Assembly: GCA_002371155.1 (NCBI GenBank)
Contig: DFGC01000008.1
Location: forward strand, 311 to 20,761
DNA length: 20,451 bases
Direction: 5' to 3'
Source: Alphaproteobacteria bacterium UBA3760
GTDB lineage: Bacteria; Pseudomonadota; Alphaproteobacteria; Rs-D84
Shown: positions 1 to 7,603 of the stretch, piece after piece
Position numbering within the stretch: position 1 is the stretch's first letter
Layout: the number at the start of each line of letters is the position of its first letter
Position numbers and translations under genes: made by a program
The notes under the pieces: generated by a model
Told to the model about the DNA's origin: nothing
Seen by the model: only the letters and a program-made list of their open reading frames with translations
Database searches by the model: none

Positions 1-14
1 GCAATGCGTCAACT

Positions 15-79
15 GGATCCCGGCCGAAATCACCCACGAAATTTTGCAATTTCGTGGGGCCCGATACGCCGGGATGACG
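15..79. repeat. Nested palindromic repeat element
   Basis: The outer arms are ATCCCGGC (17-24) and GCCGGGAT (68-75). Inside is an 11-bp perfect stem, CCCACGAAATT (33-43) with AATTTCGTGGG (48-58), around the loop TTGC. The ATCCCGGC...GCCGGGATGAC frame resembles dispersed intergenic palindromes common in alphaproteobacteria. That resemblance is from memory, not from a search. Confidence 0.6.
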
Positions 80-92
80 GGCGGTGTGGTTA

Positions 93-170
93 GTTCCCCT
101 CCTGTGGAGGGGTGGCTGAAAGCCGGGGTGGTCTTTTATTCACCCCCCTCCACCCTGCGGGTTCCCCTCC
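93..170. repeat. Cargo-less copy of the DUF559-element inverted repeats
   Basis: The left half (93-131) is GTTCCCCTCC, 3 nt, GGAGGGGTGGC, a short spacer, then CGGGGTGG. This matches the plus-strand left terminal repeat of the queA insertion at 7905-7957 in order and orientation. After a 9-nt gap the right half (141-170) has CACCCCCCTCC...CCTGCGGG...CCCCTCC, resembling the opposite terminal repeat at 8321-8369 with a degraded outer end. The arrangement looks like an element that has lost its coding cargo (MITE-like). Confidence 0.6.
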
Positions 171-211
171 CCAGGCACCACCCACCCGTCGCAGGTTGCG
201 CCGCGGCGGGG

Positions 212-241
212 CCCGATTGGGGAGGAATCCCCCCAATCGGG
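212..241. repeat. 11-bp perfect hairpin
   Basis: CCCGATTGGGG (212-222) pairs perfectly with CCCCAATCGGG (231-241) across a short loop. There is no long T run directly after it on either strand, so it is not an obvious intrinsic terminator. It may be another palindromic repeat or a processed mRNA end. Confidence 0.6.
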
Positions 242-275
242 GTCGACGGATTTTTCATTTATCACCAATCTGGGT

Positions 276-304
276 AAAAAAAATTCCCCGTCATCGACAG
301 GGAA
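276..304 (-). terminator. Probable terminator of the HU gene
   Basis: Read on the minus strand, TTCCC-T-GTC, loop GAT, GAC-G-GGGAA form a 9-bp stem (with one T-G wobble), immediately followed by eight T residues. It lies about 30 nt beyond the HU stop codon. This is a textbook intrinsic terminator layout. Confidence 0.8.
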
Positions 305-334
305 CTTTTTACATTTTCAAAACCATAATTCGGT

Positions 335-607
335 TTAGTTTAAAGCATCCTTCAAAGCCTTGCCAGGTTTGAATTTTGGTTGCACAGATGCAGGGATTTT
401 AATCGCCGCACCTGTTTGTGGATTACGACCAGTTGTCGCTTTGCGTTTTGCAGATGTAAATGTGCCAAAACCAACCAAACGAACCTCGCCTTTCTTTTTC
501 AAAACTTTTGTAACATTGGTAACAAAAGAATCCAAGCATGCCGCCGCAGTTGCCTTGGTAACTTCGACATCGTTTGCAATTGCTTCAATCAGTTGTTGTT
601 TGTTCAT
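335..607 (-). CDS. hup: HU-family DNA-binding protein
   Basis: A 90-residue protein, the usual HU length. HU dimers bend and compact DNA in the nucleoid. The N-terminal helices (MNKQQLIEAIAND...) are followed by the family signature region around residues 45-65, GFGTF then R-x-A-x-x-GRNPQTG, the DNA-embracing arm with its intercalating proline (NPQTG). It ends in a Lys-rich, IHF/HU-type C-terminus. The start is fixed by a strong AAGGAG ribosome binding site 6-7 nt upstream. It is a single-gene unit with a promoter near 755-783, a leader of about 140 nt and a terminator just downstream. HU and IHF subunits are similar; the absence of IHF-specific features favours HU, but this is not certain. 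Confidence 0.93.
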   Translation of the reverse strand: MNKQQLIEAIANDVEVTKATAAACLDSFVTNVTKVLKKKGEVRLVGFGTFTSAKRKATTGRNPQTGAAIKIPASVQPKFKPGKALKDALN

Positions 608-651
608 ATGTTTCTCCTTTCATAGATTTTTCTAAGGTACTTGACAGTTGT

Positions 652-740
652 CGAGCAATGTCTTTGAAATCAGTCCCCGTTTTGGCGTTTTTTATTTTCT
701 TATTTATCACCAATGCGCCCAATTCCAAGGACATTGCTCG
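652..740 (-). other. Inverted repeat in the HU mRNA leader
   Basis: CGAGCAATGTC (652-662) and GACATTGCTCG (730-740) are perfect 11-bp inverted copies separated by 67 nt. Both lie between the predicted HU transcription start (near 748, minus strand) and the HU start codon. In the RNA they could close a large stem-loop near the 5' end. Alternatively they could be two protein-binding sites. Function is unknown. Confidence 0.55.
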
Positions 741-754
741 TTCTGTTCAACCGA

Positions 755-783
755 ATCATAGAGAATCCCGCATTTCAAGTCAA
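755..783 (-). promoter_or_regulatory. Probable sigma-70 promoter of HU
   Basis: On the minus strand: -35 TTGACT (783-778), a 17-nt spacer, then -10 TATGAT (760-755). Hexamers and spacing are close to consensus, and the same 17-nt pattern recurs before alaS, rlpA, nifJ and carD. Predicted start near 748. Confidence 0.7.
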
Positions 784-844
784 GTCCAAATTAAAAAACT
801 TTCGGTTTTTCGTGCTTTTTTTATTCGGTATATATAATAAGTAG

Positions 845-1354
845 TTATTTTTGCACATTTTTATACAATGCGGCCTTGGGCCAACGACCATCGCCGACAT
901 TTTTCCACGTGTTTGGCGTATTATTATCACACAAAACCAAATCACCCGAATACCCACGAACATGCACCCGCCGGTAATGATTCGGGGTATTTACCGCCAA
1001 CAGCAACACAACAATCGCCCAAAACAAAATCTTGGTAAATCCCCATGGTTTCAGAAACATATTGCGGTTAAATTTATCCTTTAATAAATTCTGATACAAT
1101 GCCCAACCCCAATTAAACAGCAACATCATCACCGCAAAAAACACCCCAATCAGCAACGGTGTCTTAATCGATTTTAATATTTCAGATGCCGCGTCCCATC
1201 CGTCGGACGCCGCCGGACACACATATAACACATCACCCAACATATTTTCAGGCACCACAACCGTTGGTGTCATATTCCCCAAATGCACATCAAAAAACGA
1301 CATTAAAATAATCAATGTCATCATTGCCAAAACGAAAATCATCATTGGTTTCAT
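845..1354 (-). CDS. Small hypothetical membrane protein
   Basis: A 169-residue protein I do not recognise. It has three hydrophobic segments: about residues 5-21 (signal-anchor-like), 66-86 and 106-122. Between the first two is a polar stretch of about 45 residues with one Cys, and the tail of about 45 residues contains a further Cys and several Trp. The short hydrophilic loop rich in Lys/Arg/Asn (91-104) fits a cytoplasmic loop. The start at 1354 is supported only by a weak, distant purine stretch (AGGG), but a good -10 box lies just upstream. It stands alone between HU and alaS, divergent from alaS. No enzymatic motif is visible. Confidence 0.7.
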   Translation of the reverse strand: MKPMMIFVLAMMTLIILMSFFDVHLGNMTPTVVVPENMLGDVLYVCPAASDGWDAASEILKSIKTPLLIGVFFAVMMLLFNWGWALYQNLLKDKFNRNMFLKPWGFTKILFWAIVVLLLAVNTPNHYRRVHVRGYSGDLVLCDNNTPNTWKNVGDGRWPKAALYKNVQK

Positions 1355-1378
1355 TTTATATGCGCCCTATTCTGTTCT

Positions 1379-1384
1379 ATTATA
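1379..1384 (-). promoter_or_regulatory. -10 box for the 169-residue membrane protein gene
   Basis: On the minus strand TATAAT is preceded by TGA, giving an extended -10 (TGATATAAT). No good -35 is seen at 17 nt. It lies 25-30 nt upstream of the start codon, implying a short leader. Confidence 0.5.
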
Positions 1385-1426
1385 TCACAAAAATGCGTTG
1401 ATGTTTCATAAAAAATACAAAAATGA

Positions 1427-1455
1427 TTGAAAAACATAATATTTGCCTATAAAAT
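1427..1455 (+). promoter_or_regulatory. Probable sigma-70 promoter of alaS
   Basis: -35 TTGAAA (1427-1432), exactly 17 nt, -10 TAAAAT (1450-1455). The leader to the ATG at 1491 would be about 30 nt and contains the AAGGA ribosome binding site at 1479-1483. Confidence 0.75.
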
Positions 1456-1490
1456 AATTTCTGAGTTTTTTATTGCCCAAGGAATTTAAT

Positions 1491-3566
1491 ATGACATACG
1501 ATGAAATCAGAAAATTATTTTTAGGCTATTTTGAACAACATGGACACAAAATTGTTCCATCGGCATCACTGATACCAAATGACCCGACATTATTATTCAC
1601 CGTTGCGGGAATGGTCCCATGGAAAGAGATTTTACAGGGTCGCGCTGCCCCAACCTATCCGCGCGTTGCCGATGTACAAAAATGTATCCGTGCGGGCGGG
1701 AAACACAATGACCTGGACGAGGTTGGATTCGATGGTCGTCATCACACATTTTTCGAAATGTTGGGGAATTGGTCTTTTGGCGATTATTTCAAAGAAGAAG
1801 CAATCAAAATGTCATGGGATTTATTGACCAATGTTCTGAAATTAGACCCGAATCGCATTGTGGTCACAACACATATATCCGATGACGATGCGACAATTTT
1901 ATGGAAAAAAATCGCGGGCAAGGATGCGATTCGCTTAGATGGCGATAATTGGTGGTCGGCGGGTGACACCGGCCCATGCGGTCCATGTACCGAAATGCAC
2001 TATGATTTGGGGGCTGATTTGCCGGGCGGATTACCGGGCACGCCCGACCAAGACGGTGGACGTTTTGTTGAAATATGGAACGATGTTTTTATGCAATATG
2101 ACCGCGATGCAAACGGGAATCTGACCCCATTGCCGAAAAAAAATGTTGATACCGGTGCCGGTTTGGAAAGATGGGCATCTATACTGCAAGGCAAACGCGA
2201 CAATTACGACACAGATTTATTTCAACATTTGATGTCCGCAATCCAAGATGTGACACATGTTGCAAAAACATCTGAAAACACACCATCGTTCAAGGTTATT
2301 GCCGACCATTTGCGTGCGGTTGGATTTGCGATTGCCGATGGGGTTATACCAAGCAATACAGACCGCGGTTATGTTATTCGCCGCATTTTGCGTCGTGCAA
2401 TGCGCCACGGTCAATTATTGGGACATCATGGTCCATTACTAAGCGCACTGTATCCCGCATTGGTTCGTGAAATGGGCGCGGCATATCCTGAATTGGCACG
2501 CGAAGAAAAGCATGTCGTTGAAATTATCAAAAATGAAGAAAACGCATTTGCGGACATGCTGCAAAGTGGTATGAAATTATTGGAATCTGAATTACCAAAA
2601 TTACAGACAAAAACACTACCGGGGGCGGTTGCATTCAAATTGTTTGATACATACGGTTTCCCGCTGGATTTAACACAAATGATTCTGCGCGACCGTGGAA
2701 TCGATGTCGATGTCAATGGATTTGAAAAATGTATGACCGAACAACGCGAACGCAGTCGCGCCGACACACGTGGCACAAAAATATTGTGGGAATCGCGTGA
2801 ATTGCCGGCAACAATTGATTCGGCAAAATATGCACCCGATGAAAACATGCAATCGCGTGTTTTGGCAATTTTGCGGAACGGCGAATTTGTGAACGATGCC
2901 GCCCCGGGCGACGCGGTTGAAATTGCGCTGGATAAAACCAATTTTTATGGCACCCAAGGTGGCCAGGTCGGCGATACCGGCGAATTACGCATTGGCACAA
3001 ATACCGCCGTCACCGTGACCGAGGCCGCACGCGCCAACAACATTGTTATTCACAAAGGCACCGTTGTCGCCCCAATTCATGTTGGCGATGTGGTAAATCC
3101 CGTTATAAATTCATCTGTGCGTGAACAAACCGCGCGCGCCCACACCGCGACCCATTTGTTACAGGCGGCATTACGGCGCGTTCTGAATACCGATGTCGAA
3201 CAACGCGGTTCACGCGTCGCACCGGATTCTGTGCGATTCGATTTTTCATTTGGACGCGCAATGACAGACAATGAAAAAATTCAGGTTGAAAATTTGGTAA
3301 ACGATTGGATTAAACAAGATTTGCCCGTTAAACACGAAGAAATGAATATTGATGATGCTAAATCACGTGGTGCAATGGCATTGTTTGGTGAAAAATATGG
3401 TGATGTTGTGCGCGTTATTACCGCGGGCGATGTATCATGCGAACTGTGTGGCGGAACGCATGTTTATCACACCGGCGAAATTATGCGCGCGCATATTAAC
3501 AAGGAAAAATCTGTGGCATCGGGCATCCGCCGAATAACGATGTCGGTCGGAAATTTAGCCGAATAA
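1491..3566 (+). CDS. alaS: Alanyl-tRNA synthetase, short form lacking C-Ala
   Basis: AlaRS charges tRNA-Ala with alanine and edits mis-charged Ser/Gly. From the ATG preceded by AAGGA the product is 691 residues; an in-frame TTG at 1473 precedes that ribosome binding site and is less likely. Class II motifs are present: motif 1 region (LLFTVAGMVPWK), motif 2 (HTFFEMLGNWSFGDYFK) and motif 3 (TGAGLERW). The editing domain has HTATH (551-555) and the matching C650 with CGGTH (653-657), the full HxxxH...CxxxH zinc set. The chain stops at RRITMSVGNLAE, where family members of about 875 residues continue into the dimerisation/C-Ala domain. A strong terminator follows at once, so this looks like a natural short form rather than a frameshift. 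Confidence 0.95.
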   Translation: MTYDEIRKLFLGYFEQHGHKIVPSASLIPNDPTLLFTVAGMVPWKEILQGRAAPTYPRVADVQKCIRAGGKHNDLDEVGFDGRHHTFFEMLGNWSFGDYFKEEAIKMSWDLLTNVLKLDPNRIVVTTHISDDDATILWKKIAGKDAIRLDGDNWWSAGDTGPCGPCTEMHYDLGADLPGGLPGTPDQDGGRFVEIWNDVFMQYDRDANGNLTPLPKKNVDTGAGLERWASILQGKRDNYDTDLFQHLMSAIQDVTHVAKTSENTPSFKVIADHLRAVGFAIADGVIPSNTDRGYVIRRILRRAMRHGQLLGHHGPLLSALYPALVREMGAAYPELAREEKHVVEIIKNEENAFADMLQSGMKLLESELPKLQTKTLPGAVAFKLFDTYGFPLDLTQMILRDRGIDVDVNGFEKCMTEQRERSRADTRGTKILWESRELPATIDSAKYAPDENMQSRVLAILRNGEFVNDAAPGDAVEIALDKTNFYGTQGGQVGDTGELRIGTNTAVTVTEAARANNIVIHKGTVVAPIHVGDVVNPVINSSVREQTARAHTATHLLQAALRRVLNTDVEQRGSRVAPDSVRFDFSFGRAMTDNEKIQVENLVNDWIKQDLPVKHEEMNIDDAKSRGAMALFGEKYGDVVRVITAGDVSCELCGGTHVYHTGEIMRAHINKEKSVASGIRRITMSVGNLAE

Positions 3567-3572
3567 AACACA

Positions 3573-3588
3573 CCGCCCATCTGGGCGG
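3573..3588 (+). terminator. Hairpin after alaS
   Basis: CCGCCCA-TC-TGGGCGG forms a 7-bp stem 7 nt after the alaS stop, followed by GGTTTATT. It is a reasonable first terminator or 3'-end stabiliser. Confidence 0.65.
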
Positions 3589-3620
3589 GGTTTATTCATT
3601 ATTTGAACTTTGAACTCTGA

Positions 3621-3647
3621 AAAAAGCCCCCAATGGGGGCCTTTTTA
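3621..3647. terminator. Bidirectional terminator between alaS and the convergent membrane protein gene
   Basis: AAAAA, the stem GCCCCC-AAT-GGGGGC (3626-3640), then CTTTTT. With A and T runs on both sides it can terminate transcription from both strands. It sits just before the minus-strand gene's stop codon at 3648-3650. Confidence 0.75.
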
Positions 3648-4637
3648 TTAAAACCATTTCCATGGCTGGAAAACACTCAATATACTCATTGCGGTGCGTT
3701 TGTCGGCAAATGTATGACCACAACGCGGGCATACCAAGAACGGCGCGATAACCGCCTTGTATTTTTTATATATCAATGACCAGATATAAAATCCAATCGC
3801 CCATGCCGCAATAACCAATCCCCATGCAACATACGCAAAGTATGAATCAACCGTGCGGGTTAAAATCTGGACAACACCCAAATCAGATTTTTCCAAATCG
3901 TTATAGATTTTTACACCAACCGGCCAGCTGGACGGACGCCATGGATACACATGTTTAATGCCGTAATTGGTCAACAATGTTGTTCCCAATCCACCCGAAT
4001 GTTTATCCAGTTGCTGTTTAATCGCGGCATCAATCATTTTATCAACCTCTAACTGGGTAATTTTAACCAATTCCGTTTGAACCTTGTCCAACTGTTTATT
4101 TACCATTGCAACCGTATTATCAACCTGGGCGATACCCTTGTTTGCCTGGGCGATGCCGGCGTCCGCCTGTTTCACGACATTATCGACCGCATCGGTTTTA
4201 ACACCAAACATATTTGCAATACCGGTCAATTTTTTAACACTGCCCGTTGTCTCGGAGGCTTTGGCTGTGGTTTCTTTGGCGCGTGCCGTTGTATCAGACA
4301 CCTTGTCCACTTTATCTTGGACCAATTTAACCTTGTCAATTGCCATTGCAACCGGCTTTTCCAAATTGATAGAATCCTTGATACCCGCCAACAACCGTTC
4401 ATATTGTTCGGCAATATTTCTTTGTAAATCAAAGAACATTGACACAACCATAGACTTTTTAATCGGCCCCGCATAGTGATGTTTCACATACAACGGAAAC
4501 GATATAACAAACGCCAACCAAATAACCGACACAATTGCAAATGTCCGTTTCGCGGCGGTGATTACAGATTTTTTCTTGGCGACGGTTTTCGCGCCATGCA
4601 TGTCGATAACCTCGACCTCTTTAGATTTTTTTTGCAT
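3648..4637 (-). CDS. Membrane-anchored coiled-coil protein, unknown
   Basis: A 329-residue protein I do not recognise. A basic N-terminus of about 30 residues precedes a transmembrane segment at 33-51. Residues about 95-212 are a long, low-complexity helical stretch rich in Ala, Lys, Thr, Val, Gln and Asp with repeated short words (DKV.., KETTAKASETTGS, GIAQANKGIAQVDN), typical of coiled coils. A second transmembrane segment lies at 266-290, followed by CPRCGHTF (303-310), half of a zinc-ribbon-like knuckle. The likely topology puts both ends in the cytoplasm and the coil in the periplasm. The start is backed by AAGGAGAA. Its own promoter lies upstream, though read-through from tgt is possible because no terminator separates them. 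Confidence 0.8.
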   Translation of the reverse strand: MQKKSKEVEVIDMHGAKTVAKKKSVITAAKRTFAIVSVIWLAFVISFPLYVKHHYAGPIKKSMVVSMFFDLQRNIAEQYERLLAGIKDSINLEKPVAMAIDKVKLVQDKVDKVSDTTARAKETTAKASETTGSVKKLTGIANMFGVKTDAVDNVVKQADAGIAQANKGIAQVDNTVAMVNKQLDKVQTELVKITQLEVDKMIDAAIKQQLDKHSGGLGTTLLTNYGIKHVYPWRPSSWPVGVKIYNDLEKSDLGVVQILTRTVDSYFAYVAWGLVIAAWAIGFYIWSLIYKKYKAVIAPFLVCPRCGHTFADKRTAMSILSVFQPWKWF

Positions 4638-4659
4638 AACGAATTCTCCTTTGGGGGTT

Positions 4660-4689
4660 ATGGTATTAAATTATCGCATTTTAATTCAA
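4660..4689 (-). promoter_or_regulatory. Possible promoter of the coiled-coil membrane protein gene
   Basis: On the minus strand: -35 TTGAAT (4689-4684), an 18-nt spacer, -10 TACCAT (4665-4660). The -35 is good, the -10 is weak. It lies in the 59-nt gap after tgt. Confidence 0.35.
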
Positions 4690-4696
4690 GTATTTT

Positions 4697-5821
<1,125 letters not shown>

Positions 5822-5831
5822 TTATCTGATT

Positions 5832-7103
5832 TTACTTAAAGTTATCAATCCATATTTTACGCAAATCGATATTACCGTATTCTGCACCAAACGTCATTAT
5901 TGACATTTGTCCCCCAAAGAAACCATTTGAACATTTTATAACTTCATCGGCAGTTATAGATTTATCAAAATCTTGAACCATTTCTAAATCATATAATTTA
6001 CCAAAATCACCATAATGTCCAATCAATACATCACAACGCCGCGTTGCAGATTCCAAAAAATCTGCATCAACCAATTTATGAATGTTATAAAATCGTGTCA
6101 CAACCGGTTGTGTTATTTTATCGATATTGTATACACGATATGCGGTTTTTGCAATCAACGCAACCGCACGTTCCAAGTTTTCTGGGCTGGTTTCAGTATC
6201 TATACCACGAACACCCCAATATTCATTACCATATCCAGCCATACCCAAACCATATACCAAACCATTTTGTTGGCGCACAACTTCGCCTAATTCTTGGACT
6301 AGATATTTACGAAATTTGGATTCTGCCAAATTATCACGCATATTTTCATATGTATCCGGTCGAATATATGGGAACAAAATATTTAACCACACATTTTTCA
6401 GACCGCCCCCTGGCAAAAATTTATCACATGGTGTATATTTTAGTTCTGTATTATTGGTCACATCATGTGTTGGCAAAAACGCAAATAAACTTTCCAATTT
6501 TTGTAATAATTCATCTTTATTATCTATACGCCCAGATATACCAATTATGCAATTTTTCGCAGATAATCGTTGATGCAACCATTCCATCATTTGATTTTTT
6601 GTAAATGATTTTATATTTTCATCCGTTCCCAGTGTTCGATACGCAGAAAATCCCAACAAATTTGTATAAATTAAATCAGCAAATTTTCTGGAATTATTTC
6701 CACGTGCACGGCGCAATTCATCCAATATAACATTGCGTTCTATATCAATTTTATGTTCATCAAACACAGAATTTTGTAATATATCCGCAAAAACACTCAA
6801 TAATTTATCCGTATTTTCGGCAATTATACGTCCATAAATTCGTAGAAATGCATCTGATGTTGATGCATTAAATGTGCCACCATTATATTCGACGAAATCT
6901 TTTAATTCTTTGCGTGTTGGAAATTTTTTTGTTCCCTTTACCAACATATGTTCACAAAAATGTGTAATTCCGTAAACATCCGGTGTTTCATCACGCGAAC
7001 CTGTATTAAAACGAATTTTTACCGCGACAGTTTCCAAATCCATTGGATCCAGAATTACAGTCACACCATTTGATAACTTATGTAATGTTGGTCTAAATTG
7101 CAT
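5832..7103 (-). CDS. M16-family zinc metallopeptidase (pitrilysin/processing-peptidase type)
   Basis: A 423-residue protein of the single-unit M16 size (N-terminal catalytic plus C-terminal inactive-like half), as in bacterial M16B peptidases. The inverted zinc motif is HFCEH (H48, catalytic E51, H52), and the third ligand E129 sits 77 residues after H52 in RNVILDELRRARGN, the expected HxxEHx(76)E spacing. The Gly-rich region NGGTFNASTSDAF matches the family's substrate-binding strand. No signal peptide is seen, so a cytoplasmic location is likely. Physiological substrates are unknown; related proteins process peptides or lie beside the rpsO-tgt or envelope genes. The gene is more AT-rich than tgt. 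The start is supported by AAAGGAAA. Confidence 0.9.
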   Translation of the reverse strand: MQFRPTLHKLSNGVTVILDPMDLETVAVKIRFNTGSRDETPDVYGITHFCEHMLVKGTKKFPTRKELKDFVEYNGGTFNASTSDAFLRIYGRIIAENTDKLLSVFADILQNSVFDEHKIDIERNVILDELRRARGNNSRKFADLIYTNLLGFSAYRTLGTDENIKSFTKNQMMEWLHQRLSAKNCIIGISGRIDNKDELLQKLESLFAFLPTHDVTNNTELKYTPCDKFLPGGGLKNVWLNILFPYIRPDTYENMRDNLAESKFRKYLVQELGEVVRQQNGLVYGLGMAGYGNEYWGVRGIDTETSPENLERAVALIAKTAYRVYNIDKITQPVVTRFYNIHKLVDADFLESATRRCDVLIGHYGDFGKLYDLEMVQDFDKSITADEVIKCSNGFFGGQMSIMTFGAEYGNIDLRKIWIDNFK

Positions 7104-7165
7104 TTTTATTTTCCTTTATCCAGCAACACTATATTTTATATAACCCATTGTTTTTAATGTATTTT

Positions 7166-7603
7166 CTACCCCCCGCGGGTTTTGTCCATCCACCTTTCTA
7201 CTAAAAAATGTTGATATGGTGCCGACTCCACTTTTATATCATACCATGCACGCATTTTCCCAACGGCAAACCATAACAAACTATTTACATTTTGTGGGAT
7301 ACCCGGTGTATCCATAAATTGTTCCAAAAATGTTGCCGTGTAATCTAAAAAATATATGTTTGTATGTGTTTTATGTGTATAACTATCTTGTTTCCAGAAT
7401 ATATCACGAATATTGTTTTTTGAATTTTTTGTTATATTATTTTCCAGCCATTGTATATCAGATTCATAAAACCCATCGAGTCCAAACCCAGATCCAAATT
7501 TAAACATATAGGATGACAGCATTTTACCAATGCGTTGTTCTATATTTGGACAATCTAGACTGCCAGCTCTATAATCAATTAGATATTTTTTATCATTTAT
7601 CAT
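7166..7603 (-). CDS. Unknown 145-residue protein translationally coupled to queA
   Basis: The ATG at 7603-7601 overlaps the queA stop as ATGA, with AAAAAGGA just upstream inside the last queA codons, so the two are probably translationally coupled. A longer frame reaching 7633 would begin inside queA and is unlikely. The product begins MINDKKYLIDYRAGSLDCPN and ends near RWMDKTRGG. It is rich in aromatic residues (many Tyr, Trp, Phe), has two short hydrophobic stretches and no transmembrane segment or signal peptide. I recognise no family. The 62-nt gap to the M16 gene is AT-rich with no terminator, so it probably belongs to the same operon. Confidence 0.75.
   Translation of the reverse strand: MINDKKYLIDYRAGSLDCPNIEQRIGKMLSSYMFKFGSGFGLDGFYESDIQWLENNITKNSKNNIRDIFWKQDSYTHKTHTNIYFLDYTATFLEQFMDTPGIPQNVNSLLWFAVGKMRAWYDIKVESAPYQHFLVERWMDKTRGG

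Larger units (their letters stand above)
1..334. other. Gene-free, repeat-rich left edge
   Basis: I see no credible gene here; the short open frames run through GC-rich palindromes and have no family signature. The stretch holds, in order, a nested hairpin element (17-75), a cargo-less copy of the inverted-repeat element also found in queA (93-170), a strong hairpin (212-241) and the probable HU terminator (276-304). It is much richer in G and C than the neighbouring genes. It is probably an accumulation site for small repeats downstream of HU. Confidence 0.75.

Noticed and set aside
112..372. Plus-strand Pro/Arg-rich open frames at the left edge
   Set aside because: They run through GC-rich palindromes and the HU terminator, with no ribosome binding site. 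Composition comes from the repeats.
1473..1490. TTG start for alaS
   Set aside because: The AAGGA ribosome binding site lies downstream of it and at proper spacing to the ATG at 1491. MTYDEIRK is the usual AlaRS beginning.
2426..2941. Minus-strand frame of 171 codons inside alaS
   Set aside because: It is a shadow of alaS with Ser/Arg/Asn-biased content and no motif or ribosome binding site.
3567..3650. Frameshift explaining the short AlaRS
   Set aside because: The stop is followed within 10 nt by a hairpin and then a bidirectional terminator. No continuation of a C-Ala domain is seen in other frames.
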